Source: Gracilibacillus timonensis
GTDB lineage: Bacteria > Bacillota > Bacilli > Bacillales > Amphibacillaceae
DNA: 64,000 nucleotides
Direction: 5' to 3'
Assembly (NCBI RefSeq): GCF_900086715.1
Contig: NZ_FLKH01000009.1
Location: 124,001 to 188,000, forward strand
Below, one piece after another: positions 18,631 through 26,633 of the stretch. How positions within the stretch are numbered: the first letter of the stretch is position 1; each line of letters starts with the position of its first letter. The notes under the pieces are model-generated. The model did not search any database. It had not been told where the DNA came from and saw only the letters and a list, made by a program, of their open reading frames with translations. The translations under genes and the position numbers were made by a program.

Positions 18631-18676
18631 ACTTCCCTTTAAGTAGACAGATAGTTTACTTGAAGGGGAGTTTTTT
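18631..18676 (+). terminator. opuA operon terminator
   Basis: ACTTCCCTTTAAGTA pairs with TACTTGAAGGGGAGT and is followed by TTTTTT. Confidence 0.8.
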
Positions 18677-18762
18677 GTATGATAGAAAAATATATAAGAA
18701 AATTTTCCTCTGAACAAATGGGAGTCTCGATAAATTGAATGATATAAAGTAGTCGGACCTTC

Positions 18763-18812
18763 TATTCCATGTAGTAAAGTTGAGTGTTTGTCGGTGCTAG
18801 GAAGTGCTGCGG
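18763..18812. repeat. Fragment of the dispersed intergenic repeat
   Basis: About 50 bp beginning ATTCCATGTAGTAAAGTTGA closely matches the reverse complement of 23005-23053, an edge of the composite repeat at 22391-23089. The rest of the gap between opuAC and 18902 holds nothing recognisable beyond the terminator. Confidence 0.6.
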
Positions 18813-18901
18813 AAGAGCTTGGTGCACTATTCATATCTCAAAGCGATTTAACATCAGCAGTTAATGACTAATTTGATTTATCCGTAGAGCAACGATCGGG
18901 T

Positions 18902-19201
18902 TTAAGTCTGTTTTTTCTGCTGTCTATGGTTCTTGAATGCCACCCATGAAGTCTTTAAAGAAGAATAGGTTCCGATAGCCGCACCCCCATAAAACGCCCC
19001 CATAAACACTCCTGCCCACAAATCATGACGATGACTAATAAAGATGGAAATAATAAAGCCTAATATGCTTGCAACCGTAGGATAAAATTGCCTTGGAATG
19101 GGAAATACTTTGATACACTGTGTCAAGATGATGATGACAGGGACGGCAATCGTACCATCCCATATGTTAGTATGAATTGTTGGAAATTCGATTAGTATCA
19201 C
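18902..19201 (-). CDS. Small membrane protein, holin-like in appearance (unassigned)
   Basis: Protein of about 99 residues with two or three hydrophobic segments (IAVPVIIILTQCIKVF, PTVASILGFIISIFI, WAGVFMGAFYGGAAIG) and a basic tail ending KNHRQQKKQT. The overall layout resembles small phage-type holins, but I do not recognise the family and would not assign lysis activity. The start is uncertain: GTG at 19201 is used here, overlapping the stop region of the preceding short frame; an ATC at 19192 sits better behind GAGGTGAT. It appears translationally coupled to the frame at 19203-19511. Confidence 0.5.
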   Translation of the reverse strand: MILIEFPTIHTNIWDGTIAVPVIIILTQCIKVFPIPRQFYPTVASILGFIISIFISHRHDLWAGVFMGAFYGGAAIGTYSSLKTSWVAFKNHRQQKKQT

Positions 19202-19202
19202 C

Positions 19203-19511
19203 TCATTTTTGTTTGTTTTCCAATACAATCGCTTGTGCCTTACTTTGCTGCGCAGCTTCCTTAGTAGTTGTAACAAGTTGTAGGATCTCTATACAGCATT
19301 TTTGCGTGCCAATAACTAATAATGGTTCACCAAGTGGGTTCAGGTGGAGTCCCCTAGCTAGCATCATCCCGCCTATTGACATCACAAAAGGAACGGTAGG
19401 AGAAGTATTAGAAAGAATAAAATTCTCCTGTATCGCATGTTTTTCTTGAAAAATGACTGCTAAATGTTCGAGTGCAGGTACTACGTATTTATTGTTTTGT
19501 CTACCAATACC
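19203..19511 (-). pseudogene. Open frame of about 100 codons lacking a canonical 5' start; possible truncated gene
   Basis: The frame is open from two consecutive TAA codons at 19512-19517 down to TGA at 19203, reading VVPALEHLAVIFQEKHA and later SIGGMMLARGLHLNPLGEP. It looks coding along its length, but the first GTG/ATG (19388/19385) lies a third of the way in and no ribosome binding site is evident. It may have lost its 5' end, use an ATT start, or begin at 19388. It is directly coupled to the small membrane protein gene downstream. No family recognised. Confidence 0.35.
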
Positions 19512-19661
19512 TTATTATGAAGAAAATGCAAAATTATATACCAAATATTTCATTTATACAAAAATGTATAATATTTATCAAAAACAGCAAATGTGTTGTA
19601 TTTATTATTCGAAAAATGTTATATTTTATAGTATATATTTTGGGGAAGGGGATGTATTCAA

Positions 19662-21593
19662 TTGAATACTGCATATTTGGACTTATTAGCAGAAAAGTAC
19701 GATAGTGAAGAAAAAGTTGTCACAGAAATTATTAACTTGGAAGCAATCCTCAATCTGCCAAAGGGGACAGAACATTTTGTCAGTGATTTGCATGGGGAGT
19801 TTCAAGCCTTTCAACATGTGCTCAGAAATGGGTCAGGTAAAGTAAGGGAGAAAATCCATGACATTTACAAGGACACATTATCCGAGGATGAAATATCCGA
19901 ATTTGCCACGTTGGTTTATTATCCGGAAGATAAATTGACATTAATTAAAAATAATACAACAGAAAAACGAGAGTTGGATGAATGGTATACCAAACAAATT
20001 CATCAATTGATTCACTTAATTGCCTATGCATCCTCGAAATATACACGTTCCAAATTGCGAAAAGCCTTGCCAAAGCAATTTGTTTACGTGATTGAAGAGC
20101 TGTTATATAAAAGTGATGAGTATATGAATAAAAAAACGTATTACCAAAAGATTGTGCAGCAGGTCATTTCATTAAATCAAGCGGACAAGTTGATTACCGG
20201 ACTTGCTTATACGACACAGCGCCTAGTAGTGGATCATTTGCATGTAGTTGGAGATATTTATGACCGTGGACCAGAACCAGATAAAATTATGGATGCCTTA
20301 ATTAATCATCACTCCATTGATATTCAATGGGGAAATCATGATGTGCTATGGATTGGAGCTTATGCGGGATCTAAGGTTTGCTTAGCCAATATTTTACGTA
20401 TTTGTGCGCGGTATGATAATTTGGATATAATCGAGGATGCCTATGGAATCAATTTGCGTCCCCTACTTAATTTAGCGGAAAGGTATTATGGTGATAATCC
20501 ATCTTTTCGTCCAAAGAAATCACCAGGTCAAAGCCTTTCCACAGAAGAAGAAATCCAAATTACCAAAATGCATCAAGCGATCGCTATGATTCAATTTAAG
20601 TTAGAAAGTCCAATTATTAAACGGCGTCCATTTTTTAACATGGACGAAAGACTTGTATTAGAAAAGGTGAATTATGAACAGCAAACGATCACCTTGTATG
20701 GAGACACCTACTCTCTAGAAGATACCTGCTTTGCTACTGTTAACCCTGAGCAGCCTGATCAATTACTCCCGGAAGAGGAAGAAGTGATTGAAAAATTACT
20801 TTTTGCCGTACAGCAATCCGAAAAGCTTAGTCGTCATATGCGTTTTTTAATGAAAAAAGGGAATCTCTATTTGCGTTATAATGGCAATCTGCTTATACAT
20901 GGCTGTATCCCAGTGGATCAAGATGGTAATATGGAAAAAATGGAGATTGAAGGCGAACAATACCAGGGACGTGATCTGCTAGACCAATTTGAATATTATT
21001 TACGTCAAGCCTTTGCCAACAAAGAATTTGCTGATGATTTGGCTACTGATATGGTGTGGTATTTATGGACAGGAGAATTCTCCTCACTGTTTGGCAAGCG
21101 AGCAATGACCACCTTTGAACGATATTTTATAAAAGATAAAGCAGCCCATAAAGAAAAAAAGAATCCATATTATTTTTTACGTGAAAGTAAAGAAATATGC
21201 TGTAATATCTTAGCAGAATTTGATCTCGATCCTGAACAAGGACATATTATTAATGGACATACCCCAGTAAAAGAAATTGAAGGAGAAGACCCAATCAAAG
21301 CAGATGGGAAAATGATCGTTATTGATGGAGGATTTTCCAAAGTATATCAGTCTACCACCGGTATTGCTGGATATACATTGTTGTATAATTCTTATGGCAT
21401 GCAATTAGTGGCGCATCAACATTTTAATTCAAAACAAGAGGTATTGTTAGAAGGTGCAGATGTCTTATCTGTTCGTAGAGTGGTGGATAAGGAATTGGAG
21501 CGAAAAAAAGTTCGCGAAACGAATATTGGTCAGCTGTTATTAAAGGAAATAGACCACCTGCAGCAATTAATGACTTATCGTTACTTCAATTGA
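19662..21593 (+). CDS. fbp: Fructose-1,6-bisphosphatase, class III
   Basis: Gluconeogenic enzyme of 643 residues that hydrolyses fructose 1,6-bisphosphate to fructose 6-phosphate. The length and sequence fit the Firmicutes class III type, which has a metallophosphatase fold: [40 protein letters not shown] and [10 protein letters not shown] carry the metal-binding Asp, His and Asn residues. Start is TTG, 6 bp after AAGGGGATG. A likely promoter lies upstream (TTGTAT at 19596, 17-bp spacer, TTATAT). A terminator follows directly. It allows growth on non-sugar carbon sources. Confidence 0.96.
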   Translation: MNTAYLDLLAEKYDSEEKVVTEIINLEAILNLPKGTEHFVSDLHGEFQAFQHVLRNGSGKVREKIHDIYKDTLSEDEISEFATLVYYPEDKLTLIKNNTTEKRELDEWYTKQIHQLIHLIAYASSKYTRSKLRKALPKQFVYVIEELLYKSDEYMNKKTYYQKIVQQVISLNQADKLITGLAYTTQRLVVDHLHVVGDIYDRGPEPDKIMDALINHHSIDIQWGNHDVLWIGAYAGSKVCLANILRICARYDNLDIIEDAYGINLRPLLNLAERYYGDNPSFRPKKSPGQSLSTEEEIQITKMHQAIAMIQFKLESPIIKRRPFFNMDERLVLEKVNYEQQTITLYGDTYSLEDTCFATVNPEQPDQLLPEEEEVIEKLLFAVQQSEKLSRHMRFLMKKGNLYLRYNGNLLIHGCIPVDQDGNMEKMEIEGEQYQGRDLLDQFEYYLRQAFANKEFADDLATDMVWYLWTGEFSSLFGKRAMTTFERYFIKDKAAHKEKKNPYYFLRESKEICCNILAEFDLDPEQGHIINGHTPVKEIEGEDPIKADGKMIVIDGGFSKVYQSTTGIAGYTLLYNSYGMQLVAHQHFNSKQEVLLEGADVLSVRRVVDKELERKKVRETNIGQLLLKEIDHLQQLMTYRYFN

Positions 21594-21623
21594 AAAAGAG
21601 GAATTGAAAAATCCTCTTTTTTT
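21593..21623 (+). terminator. fbp terminator
   Basis: AAAAAGAGGA / TCCTCTTTTT stem followed by more T residues, overlapping the fbp stop codon. Confidence 0.85.
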
Positions 21624-21686
21624 ATACATAAGTCCCGAACTTCTGTGAAAACTAAACAAGTATCTATTTTACAGGAGGTTATGGAA

Positions 21687-22319
21687 TTGCAAAATCATCA
21701 ACAAATGTCACAAGGGCAAGGGATGTCTTCGCAGCCAAACATGGGGAGCCAAGCAAATACACGTAATCATAGTGCACATGAAATGATGGATACCCATGAG
21801 GTGATTGGCAGTCTTATCGGTATGTTAGAACAATATCAATTGTATGATCAGCATATCCAGGATACCCAATTAAAAAATATACTGCAGCGTCAATCGGCTT
21901 TTACGACACAGCTGTATAACACGGTTATTGGTGTATTTCAAACGGGACGCGATCCACAAGTGCCGACACAGGAATATAAAATGCAAGAAAGCAATGAGGT
22001 TATCTACGGTTTAAAACCCGGTCAGCCTAAACAACCGAAGCAAACGATTAATGAGTTGACGGATGAATGTTATTCTTCGTTTATGCTGGGTCAAACTAAA
22101 ACCGTTGCTACTGGCATGACGACTGCAGCGCTCGAGATGAATCAACCAGTTTTGCGTCGTGTGATTGCAGATAGTATTCCTAATATGTTGGAAATGGCTT
22201 ATGAGTTATTCTTATACCAAAACAAGCATGGCTATTACCAATTACCAAAACTAAGTGATCAAGATACGCAAATGATGGAACAAGGCTATGCGCCAGCAGG
22301 CCAACAAGGTATGCATTAA
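21687..22319 (+). CDS. Spore coat protein, CotF family
   Basis: Protein of 210 residues. After a Gln/Met/Ser-rich leader (about 35 residues), a ferritin-like helical CotF domain follows: HEVIGSLIGMLEQYQLYDQ, LQRQSAFTTQLYNTVIGVF, and later DECYSSFMLGQTKTVATGM. Such proteins are deposited in the spore coat. In-frame starts exist at 21645 and 21681, but AGGAGG at 21673-21678 best supports the TTG at 21687. No sporulation promoter was recognised with confidence. It is a stand-alone gene with its own terminator. Confidence 0.82.
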   Translation: MQNHQQMSQGQGMSSQPNMGSQANTRNHSAHEMMDTHEVIGSLIGMLEQYQLYDQHIQDTQLKNILQRQSAFTTQLYNTVIGVFQTGRDPQVPTQEYKMQESNEVIYGLKPGQPKQPKQTINELTDECYSSFMLGQTKTVATGMTTAALEMNQPVLRRVIADSIPNMLEMAYELFLYQNKHGYYQLPKLSDQDTQMMEQGYAPAGQQGMH

Positions 22320-22330
22320 GGCAAAAAGGA

Positions 22331-22360
22331 AAAGAAGCTTCCGAAAGGAGCTTCTTTTTT
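22331..22360 (+). terminator. Terminator after cotF-like gene
   Basis: AAAGAAGCT / AGCTTCTTT stem with a nine-base loop and a T-run. Confidence 0.85.
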
Positions 22361-22390
22361 AAAAGAGTTGATCTTAAACGAATGGTGGTA

Positions 22391-23089
22391 CCGATAAGAC
22401 GGATTATGTTTAGTAGCTCACTTTCTTAGTGGTGAGTTTGATCGTTTTATCTGTGCAAAGCAAGCGCTGCAGGAAGATGCTGCGCTTTCCGCGGGGCCGG
22501 CTTCAGCTAACTTGCAAAAGAAGAGCACTTTTACAAGTGGATCTTCAGCTCGTCCTGCGATGCACAGGACGTTGCGATTTTAGCCTGTAAACCATTTTCA
22601 AGTCTCCGCATATTCCCTCCGCTAGATTGGAGTACTACAATGGTTATCACTGCAAGGAGAAAGCATTCTAGGTACCTAGACACTGTTGTAACAAAAGGAA
22701 AAAATCGTCAACTGATTCTTCAACTGTGTAATGGATCATGCTACAAAATGGCTCCTTCATTTTATAAAAGCCATAATGTATGATCGAATCGTTCTCAGAA
22801 AAAGGTTATGCGGTTTACTTATTGGCAGAAATATAGTGTCTGGAACACTTCATCTTCGCAGCCATTCGATTGTAGTACTACTACCCAGCGGAGGAAATAG
22901 GTGGAGACTCCTGCGAGAAAAGCGCAGTGTGAAGACCCCGCAGGAAGCGATCTTTGCTGACGAGGAGGCTAAAGCCTTGTCTCGCGGAAAGCGGAACCTA
23001 TTTTCGGAGCGTTTCCTAGCACTGACAAACAATCAACTTTACTACATGGAATAATTGAACTAAATACTTAACATAATCCGTCTAATCGG
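22391..23089. repeat. 699-bp composite intergenic repeat with terminal inverted repeats
   Basis: Ends are CCGATAAGACGGATTATGTT at 22391-22410 and its complement (19 of 20 bases) at 23070-23089. Inside are two oppositely oriented, diverged copies of a GC-richer unit: 22465-22640 (reverse) and about 22857-23045 (forward, containing GGTGGAGACTCCTGCGAGAA and GACCCCGCAGGAAGCG). The unit resembles an intergenic repeat type I know from several Bacillaceae. Both copies share a GTAGTACTAC-type edge. An open frame across 22731-23054 follows the repeat and does not look like a protein. The whole gap 22361-23341 holds no convincing gene. Confidence 0.7.
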
Positions 23090-23184
23090 CAGTTCATATC
23101 TAATTTCGGGTAGTAATAAAGGGCGGGCGGGTGACCCGGTTTTTTAAAAAAGTAAGAAATAGATAGTTCTTGATATAATAGGAT

Positions 23185-23232
23185 TTGAAAAAGTTTTAAC
23201 TTGAACGAATTGGAGTACTGATAAGACAGTAA
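23185..23232 (+). repeat. Partial copy of the repeat edge
   Basis: AACTTGAACGAATTGGAGTA followed by CTGATAAGACAG resembles 22364-22401 just outside and inside the left end of the composite repeat (about three-quarters of bases match). Confidence 0.5.
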
Positions 23233-23341
23233 AACACAGAGCATAAGTTAACAAGCGATTCAAGTAAACTTTGCTTTCGTCTTGTTCCTATACTTGGACA
23301 CGTCTTCAGCGACACTTCTTTGTTTTTAAAGATAGAATAGG

Positions 23342-23917
23342 TTAAATAGTCTTTGTAAGATGAAAATCTTCGTTTATAATAGCGTATAGTTTGGCATCCC
23401 AATGTTGGTTATCATGATAAATAGCTTTTCGCATGGTACCTTCAAAGGTCATACCGGCTTTTTCCATCACACGAGCAGATCCGATATTGGCGGCAATACA
23501 TTTGGCTTGAATTCGTTCTAGCTGCATTTCTTCAAAGCCAAAAGCTAGTATGCGCTCTGTAGCTTCTGTTACTAGTCCACTATTCCAATAATCCTCCGCT
23601 AAGGCATAACCAATCTCTGCCATGTATTGATCAGGATTCCAACTGACAAAACCAACCGTTCCTATGAGCTTATGGTCTTCTTTATGCTCTATTCCCCAAG
23701 GTGCGATCAAGGCATTCTCATATTGATATAATGTCATTTCCAGAAATTCTTTTGTATCTGCAAGTGATTGATGTCTTGGCCAGCTTACATACTTTGCCAC
23801 GTTGGGATTGGAACCATAGGCATGGATATCTTCCAGGTCACCCATTGTGATTTTTCTTAATAACAATCGTTCTGTCGCTAACTGTGGCATGTTACGATAA
23901 ATATCTTCCGTCTGCAA
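23342..23917 (-). CDS. GNAT N-acetyltransferase, RimJ/RimL type
   Basis: Protein of 191 residues with the GNAT fold of the RimJ/RimL group. The N-terminal ATERLLLRKITMGDLEDIHAY and the acetyl-CoA region with DYWNSGLVTEATERILAFGF and NIGSARVMEKAGMTFEG are standard. It acetylates an alpha-amine of a ribosomal protein, or another amine; the substrate is unknown. The start is TTG, eight bases after AGGAGG. It is a single gene in a repeat-rich neighbourhood. Confidence 0.85.
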   Translation of the reverse strand: MQTEDIYRNMPQLATERLLLRKITMGDLEDIHAYGSNPNVAKYVSWPRHQSLADTKEFLEMTLYQYENALIAPWGIEHKEDHKLIGTVGFVSWNPDQYMAEIGYALAEDYWNSGLVTEATERILAFGFEEMQLERIQAKCIAANIGSARVMEKAGMTFEGTMRKAIYHDNQHWDAKLYAIINEDFHLTKTI

Positions 23918-23960
23918 TAAACATCCCTCCTATATTTTTAAATACACTATCATGCTTTAT

Positions 23961-24013
23961 GAAAAAAAGCAACAAGCCCTTGCCACATAGATAGTGTGGC
24001 CATAGGGCTTGTT
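23961..24013 (-). terminator. Terminator after the alarmone synthetase gene
   Basis: On the minus strand ACAAGCCCTATGGCCACA pairs with TGTGGCAAGGGCTTGT and is followed by GCTTTTTTTC. Confidence 0.85.
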
Positions 24014-24017
24014 TTGG

Positions 24018-24755
24018 TTAGTCATCTTGTTTTTCTTCGGTTAATAGCTTGAGGAACTCGGGAGGAAAGACGAGTTCTTCTTCCGCTTGCTTATGACGTA
24101 TATGCTCTTCCTCTTTAATTTGATTTACTTCTGCGTTAATACGTTCCATACGCTGATCCAGTTCCCATGCAGATAGGGCAGCATCTCTTAGGTCATCTTT
24201 CAATGCCTGTGGGATCGCCTTATTATATTTATAATATATTTTATGCTCTAGGCTTGCCCAAAAATCCATGGCAATCGTTCTAATCTGAATCTCTGTATAC
24301 ACATCCTCCACCCTGTCAGACATGAAAATGGGGATTTTAATAATCAGATGGAGACTCTTATATCCATTGTATTTTGGATGTTGAATGTAATCTTTTTGTT
24401 CAATTAGCGTGATATCCTTTTGCTGAACCAGCATATCCGCTACTTGATAAATATCGGAAACAAAGGAACAGTTAATGCGAATGCCAGCGATATCGCGAAT
24501 ATTCTCGCGAATAGTTGGCAAATCCATAGGTAGTCCCTTTTTCTTGATTTTAAATAAAATACTTTCTGGTGATTTTACCCTTGATTTGACATGTTCGATT
24601 GGGTTGTAATCGTGAATATGCTGAAACTCGTCTTCTAGTATATTAATTTTGGTTGTTAGTTCTTTGATGGCGAAATCATAAGCCATAATAAAACGTAATA
24701 ACTCTTTTTTCCAATGTTTAATGTCTTCTAGTTCTATGGATTGATAGTCCATCAT
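24018..24755 (-). CDS. Small alarmone synthetase, YwaC/YjbM (RelP/RelQ) family
   Basis: Stand-alone (p)ppGpp synthetase of 245 residues without a hydrolase domain. The substrate signature is intact: SRVKSPESILFKIKKKG, IRDIAGIRINCSF, KYNGYKSLHLI and TEIQIRTIAMDFWASLEHK, including the catalytic Asp and Glu. In B. subtilis ywaC is induced by cell-wall and alkaline stress and yjbM is growth-phase dependent. The present protein has an extra charged C-terminal tail of about 30 residues and cannot be assigned firmly to one of the two types. Start ATG follows AAAGGAG. It is transcribed alone. Confidence 0.88.
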   Translation of the reverse strand: MMDYQSIELEDIKHWKKELLRFIMAYDFAIKELTTKINILEDEFQHIHDYNPIEHVKSRVKSPESILFKIKKKGLPMDLPTIRENIRDIAGIRINCSFVSDIYQVADMLVQQKDITLIEQKDYIQHPKYNGYKSLHLIIKIPIFMSDRVEDVYTEIQIRTIAMDFWASLEHKIYYKYNKAIPQALKDDLRDAALSAWELDQRMERINAEVNQIKEEEHIRHKQAEEELVFPPEFLKLLTEEKQDD

Positions 24756-24871
24756 TAGGTAACTCCTTTATAATAGATGTTATGTCTATTATTAAGGAGT
24801 AACAGCAGGAAGTCAAAGAAAAGAATGAGTAAAAACGGTAAAATATATTACACTGTGTCTCCTTTTTTTAT

Positions 24872-25714
24872 TTAAAATTCCTCATAAACAGCTGGGTCTT
24901 GGTCGTTTATTCGACCGTTATCGCTAGAGAGTTCAGCAATAGCTTCCATATCTTCATAGTCTAAAGCGAAATCAAATATCGATCGATTATCAATTTGTCT
25001 TTGTGGGGAAGTGGATTTTGGAATGGTTATCGTGCCAATCTGATAATGCCAACGTAAAATCACTTGCCCAACAGACTTTTGATACTTATCAGCAATTTGC
25101 TGTAAAACAGAATTATTTGTGATATCTTGTGCCCGGTATAATGGGCTCCAAGCTTCTGTCGCTATGTCATGTTCTTCGTGCCATTGACGCTGATCTGCCT
25201 GATTAAAGAATGGGTGCAACTCTATCTGATTAATGCTTGGTAAGACACCTGTCTCTTTTTCCAGACGCTCGATATGTTCAGGAAGGAAGTTACTGACTCC
25301 GATGGAACGAATCAATCCCCATTTTTTGGCGTCGATTAATGCCTGCCAAGCCCCAATAAACTTGTCTTGTTTAGGATTTGGCCAATGGATCAAGTAAAGA
25401 TCAAAATAATCCAAGTCAGCACGGAAAAGCGATTCTTGGATAGCGTGTACGGCATCATCATATCCATGAAAGCGGCCGGGCAACTTGGAGGTAATCAATA
25501 ATTCTGTCCGAGAAATATTACTTTGCTTAATAGCTGCGCCAACCGTTCCTTCATTTTCATAATTGTAAGCAGTATCCAGCAAGCGATAGCCATTATGAAT
25601 AGCACTTGTAATCGCTTGGGCGCCGTCCATTCCTTTGAGTCCTCCTGTACCAAAGCCGATTACTGGTATATCTAGCCCATCTCTTAACGTTCTTGTCGGT
25701 ATAACTTCTTGCAT
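24872..25714 (-). CDS. Aldo/keto reductase, YtbE/YvgN-like
   Basis: NADPH-dependent reductase of 280 residues. The catalytic tetrad is present: Asp and Tyr in RLLDTAYNYENE, Lys in LLITSKLPG and His in LYLIHWPNPK. The cofactor region IPKSTSPQRQIDNRSIFDF is normal. Such enzymes reduce toxic aldehydes such as methylglyoxal. An ATG three codons earlier (25723) touches the Shine-Dalgarno sequence AAGGAGG, so the ATG at 25714 is chosen. Confidence 0.9.
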   Translation of the reverse strand: MQEVIPTRTLRDGLDIPVIGFGTGGLKGMDGAQAITSAIHNGYRLLDTAYNYENEGTVGAAIKQSNISRTELLITSKLPGRFHGYDDAVHAIQESLFRADLDYFDLYLIHWPNPKQDKFIGAWQALIDAKKWGLIRSIGVSNFLPEHIERLEKETGVLPSINQIELHPFFNQADQRQWHEEHDIATEAWSPLYRAQDITNNSVLQQIADKYQKSVGQVILRWHYQIGTITIPKSTSPQRQIDNRSIFDFALDYEDMEAIAELSSDNGRINDQDPAVYEEF

Positions 25715-25777
25715 GATAGACATCCTCCTTTGTATTATATCTCTTTTCCATATACCACCTTATCCTCTTTTTAAAAC

Positions 25778-25933
25778 ACTATATAAGTTGAACTTATAAA
25801 TGTAACAAAAACGTGTGACAGGAAAGTCTTGCTCGCATTATTTCCTGATAATACCTCGTTTGATCCATTCGTGTGAATAGATCAAGAGCACCTATCCGAT
25901 CCATGAGACATGATTTCCTTCAACTTGTATAGA
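25778..25933. mobile_element. MITE-like element, copy A
   Basis: A 156-bp non-coding element bounded by ACTATATAAGTTGAA and an imperfect inverted copy TTCAACTTGTATAGA. Its first 103 bp match the reverse complement of 54174-54274 at close to 90 percent by eye. It has no coding capacity. It accounts for most of the gap between the aldo/keto reductase and TetR genes. No clear target duplication was seen. Confidence 0.72.
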
Positions 25934-25982
25934 TCCAGATCGAATCATTGCAAGATTTGCAAAAACGTGTTAAATTAAACAA

Positions 25983-26007
25983 ATGACTGTTTTAGTATTA
26001 TAGTCAT
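25983..26007. promoter_or_regulatory. Candidate TetR operator
   Basis: Inverted repeat ATGACT-N13-AGTCAT directly upstream of the TetR-type gene, a usual position for autorepression. Confidence 0.3.
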
Positions 26008-26024
26008 AAGAAAGAGGAGATGAC

Positions 26025-26591
26025 ATGGATAAACAACAACAAATTATCAATGCTGCTGCCCAATCCTTCTCCCAATATGGTTATAAGGCAACGACGATGG
26101 AGCAGGTAGCAAAGATCGCTCAAGTGGGAAAAGGAACGGTATATCTGTACTTTAGTAATAAGGAAAAATTGTTGAAGGAAATTGTCAGATCTTTGGCGGT
26201 AGAGATGCGCATGGTGGCAGATCAGCATATTCAAGCAAGTGAAGGGTTTGTTGAGCGTTTTGATGCTGCATTATATGCGATTCTGCAATTCAGAGAACAA
26301 CATGATCTAATGGTAAAGCTCTCATTGGAGCTAAATGATTTTGGCACGCCGATTGTTAAAGAGGTATTGGATTCTTTTGAACAAGAAATTTGTGTTTATA
26401 TTGCTGACAAAGTCAGGCTAGCAATCGAAAAAGAGGAAATTCGCTCGTGTGATCCAGAGATCACGGCCTTCTTGATGTATAAAATGTATATCAATCTCAT
26501 TCATGATTGGCAAAAGCACCATTCGCCGATATCGCGTGAAAGAGCGGCTGCTTTAATTCGGTTGTATTTTATTGAGGGGTTACAACCATAA
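26025..26591 (+). CDS. yhgD: TetR/AcrR family regulator, YhgD-like
   Basis: One-component repressor of 188 residues. The N-terminal helix-turn-helix is clear: IINAAAQSFSQYGYKATTME then GKGTVYLYFSNKEKLL. The C-terminal domain would bind an unknown ligand. AAGAGGAGATGAC precedes the ATG. The YhgE-like gene starts 42 bp downstream, the same pair as yhgD-yhgE in B. subtilis, so this regulator probably controls itself and the membrane protein. Confidence 0.85.
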   Translation: MDKQQQIINAAAQSFSQYGYKATTMEQVAKIAQVGKGTVYLYFSNKEKLLKEIVRSLAVEMRMVADQHIQASEGFVERFDAALYAILQFREQHDLMVKLSLELNDFGTPIVKEVLDSFEQEICVYIADKVRLAIEKEEIRSCDPEITAFLMYKMYINLIHDWQKHHSPISRERAAALIRLYFIEGLQP

Positions 26592-26633
26592 TAGCTAATA
26601 GGAGTTTCGGAATTTTACGGAGGGAATTGAGAG

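Noticed and set aside
18902-19201. Prophage holin
   Set aside because: No endolysin or other phage gene is near; only general membrane layout is similar.
22731-23054. 107-codon open frame in the gap after the cotF-like gene
   Set aside because: It coincides with the repeat unit, is rich in Arg and Ser without domain character, and has no ribosome binding site.
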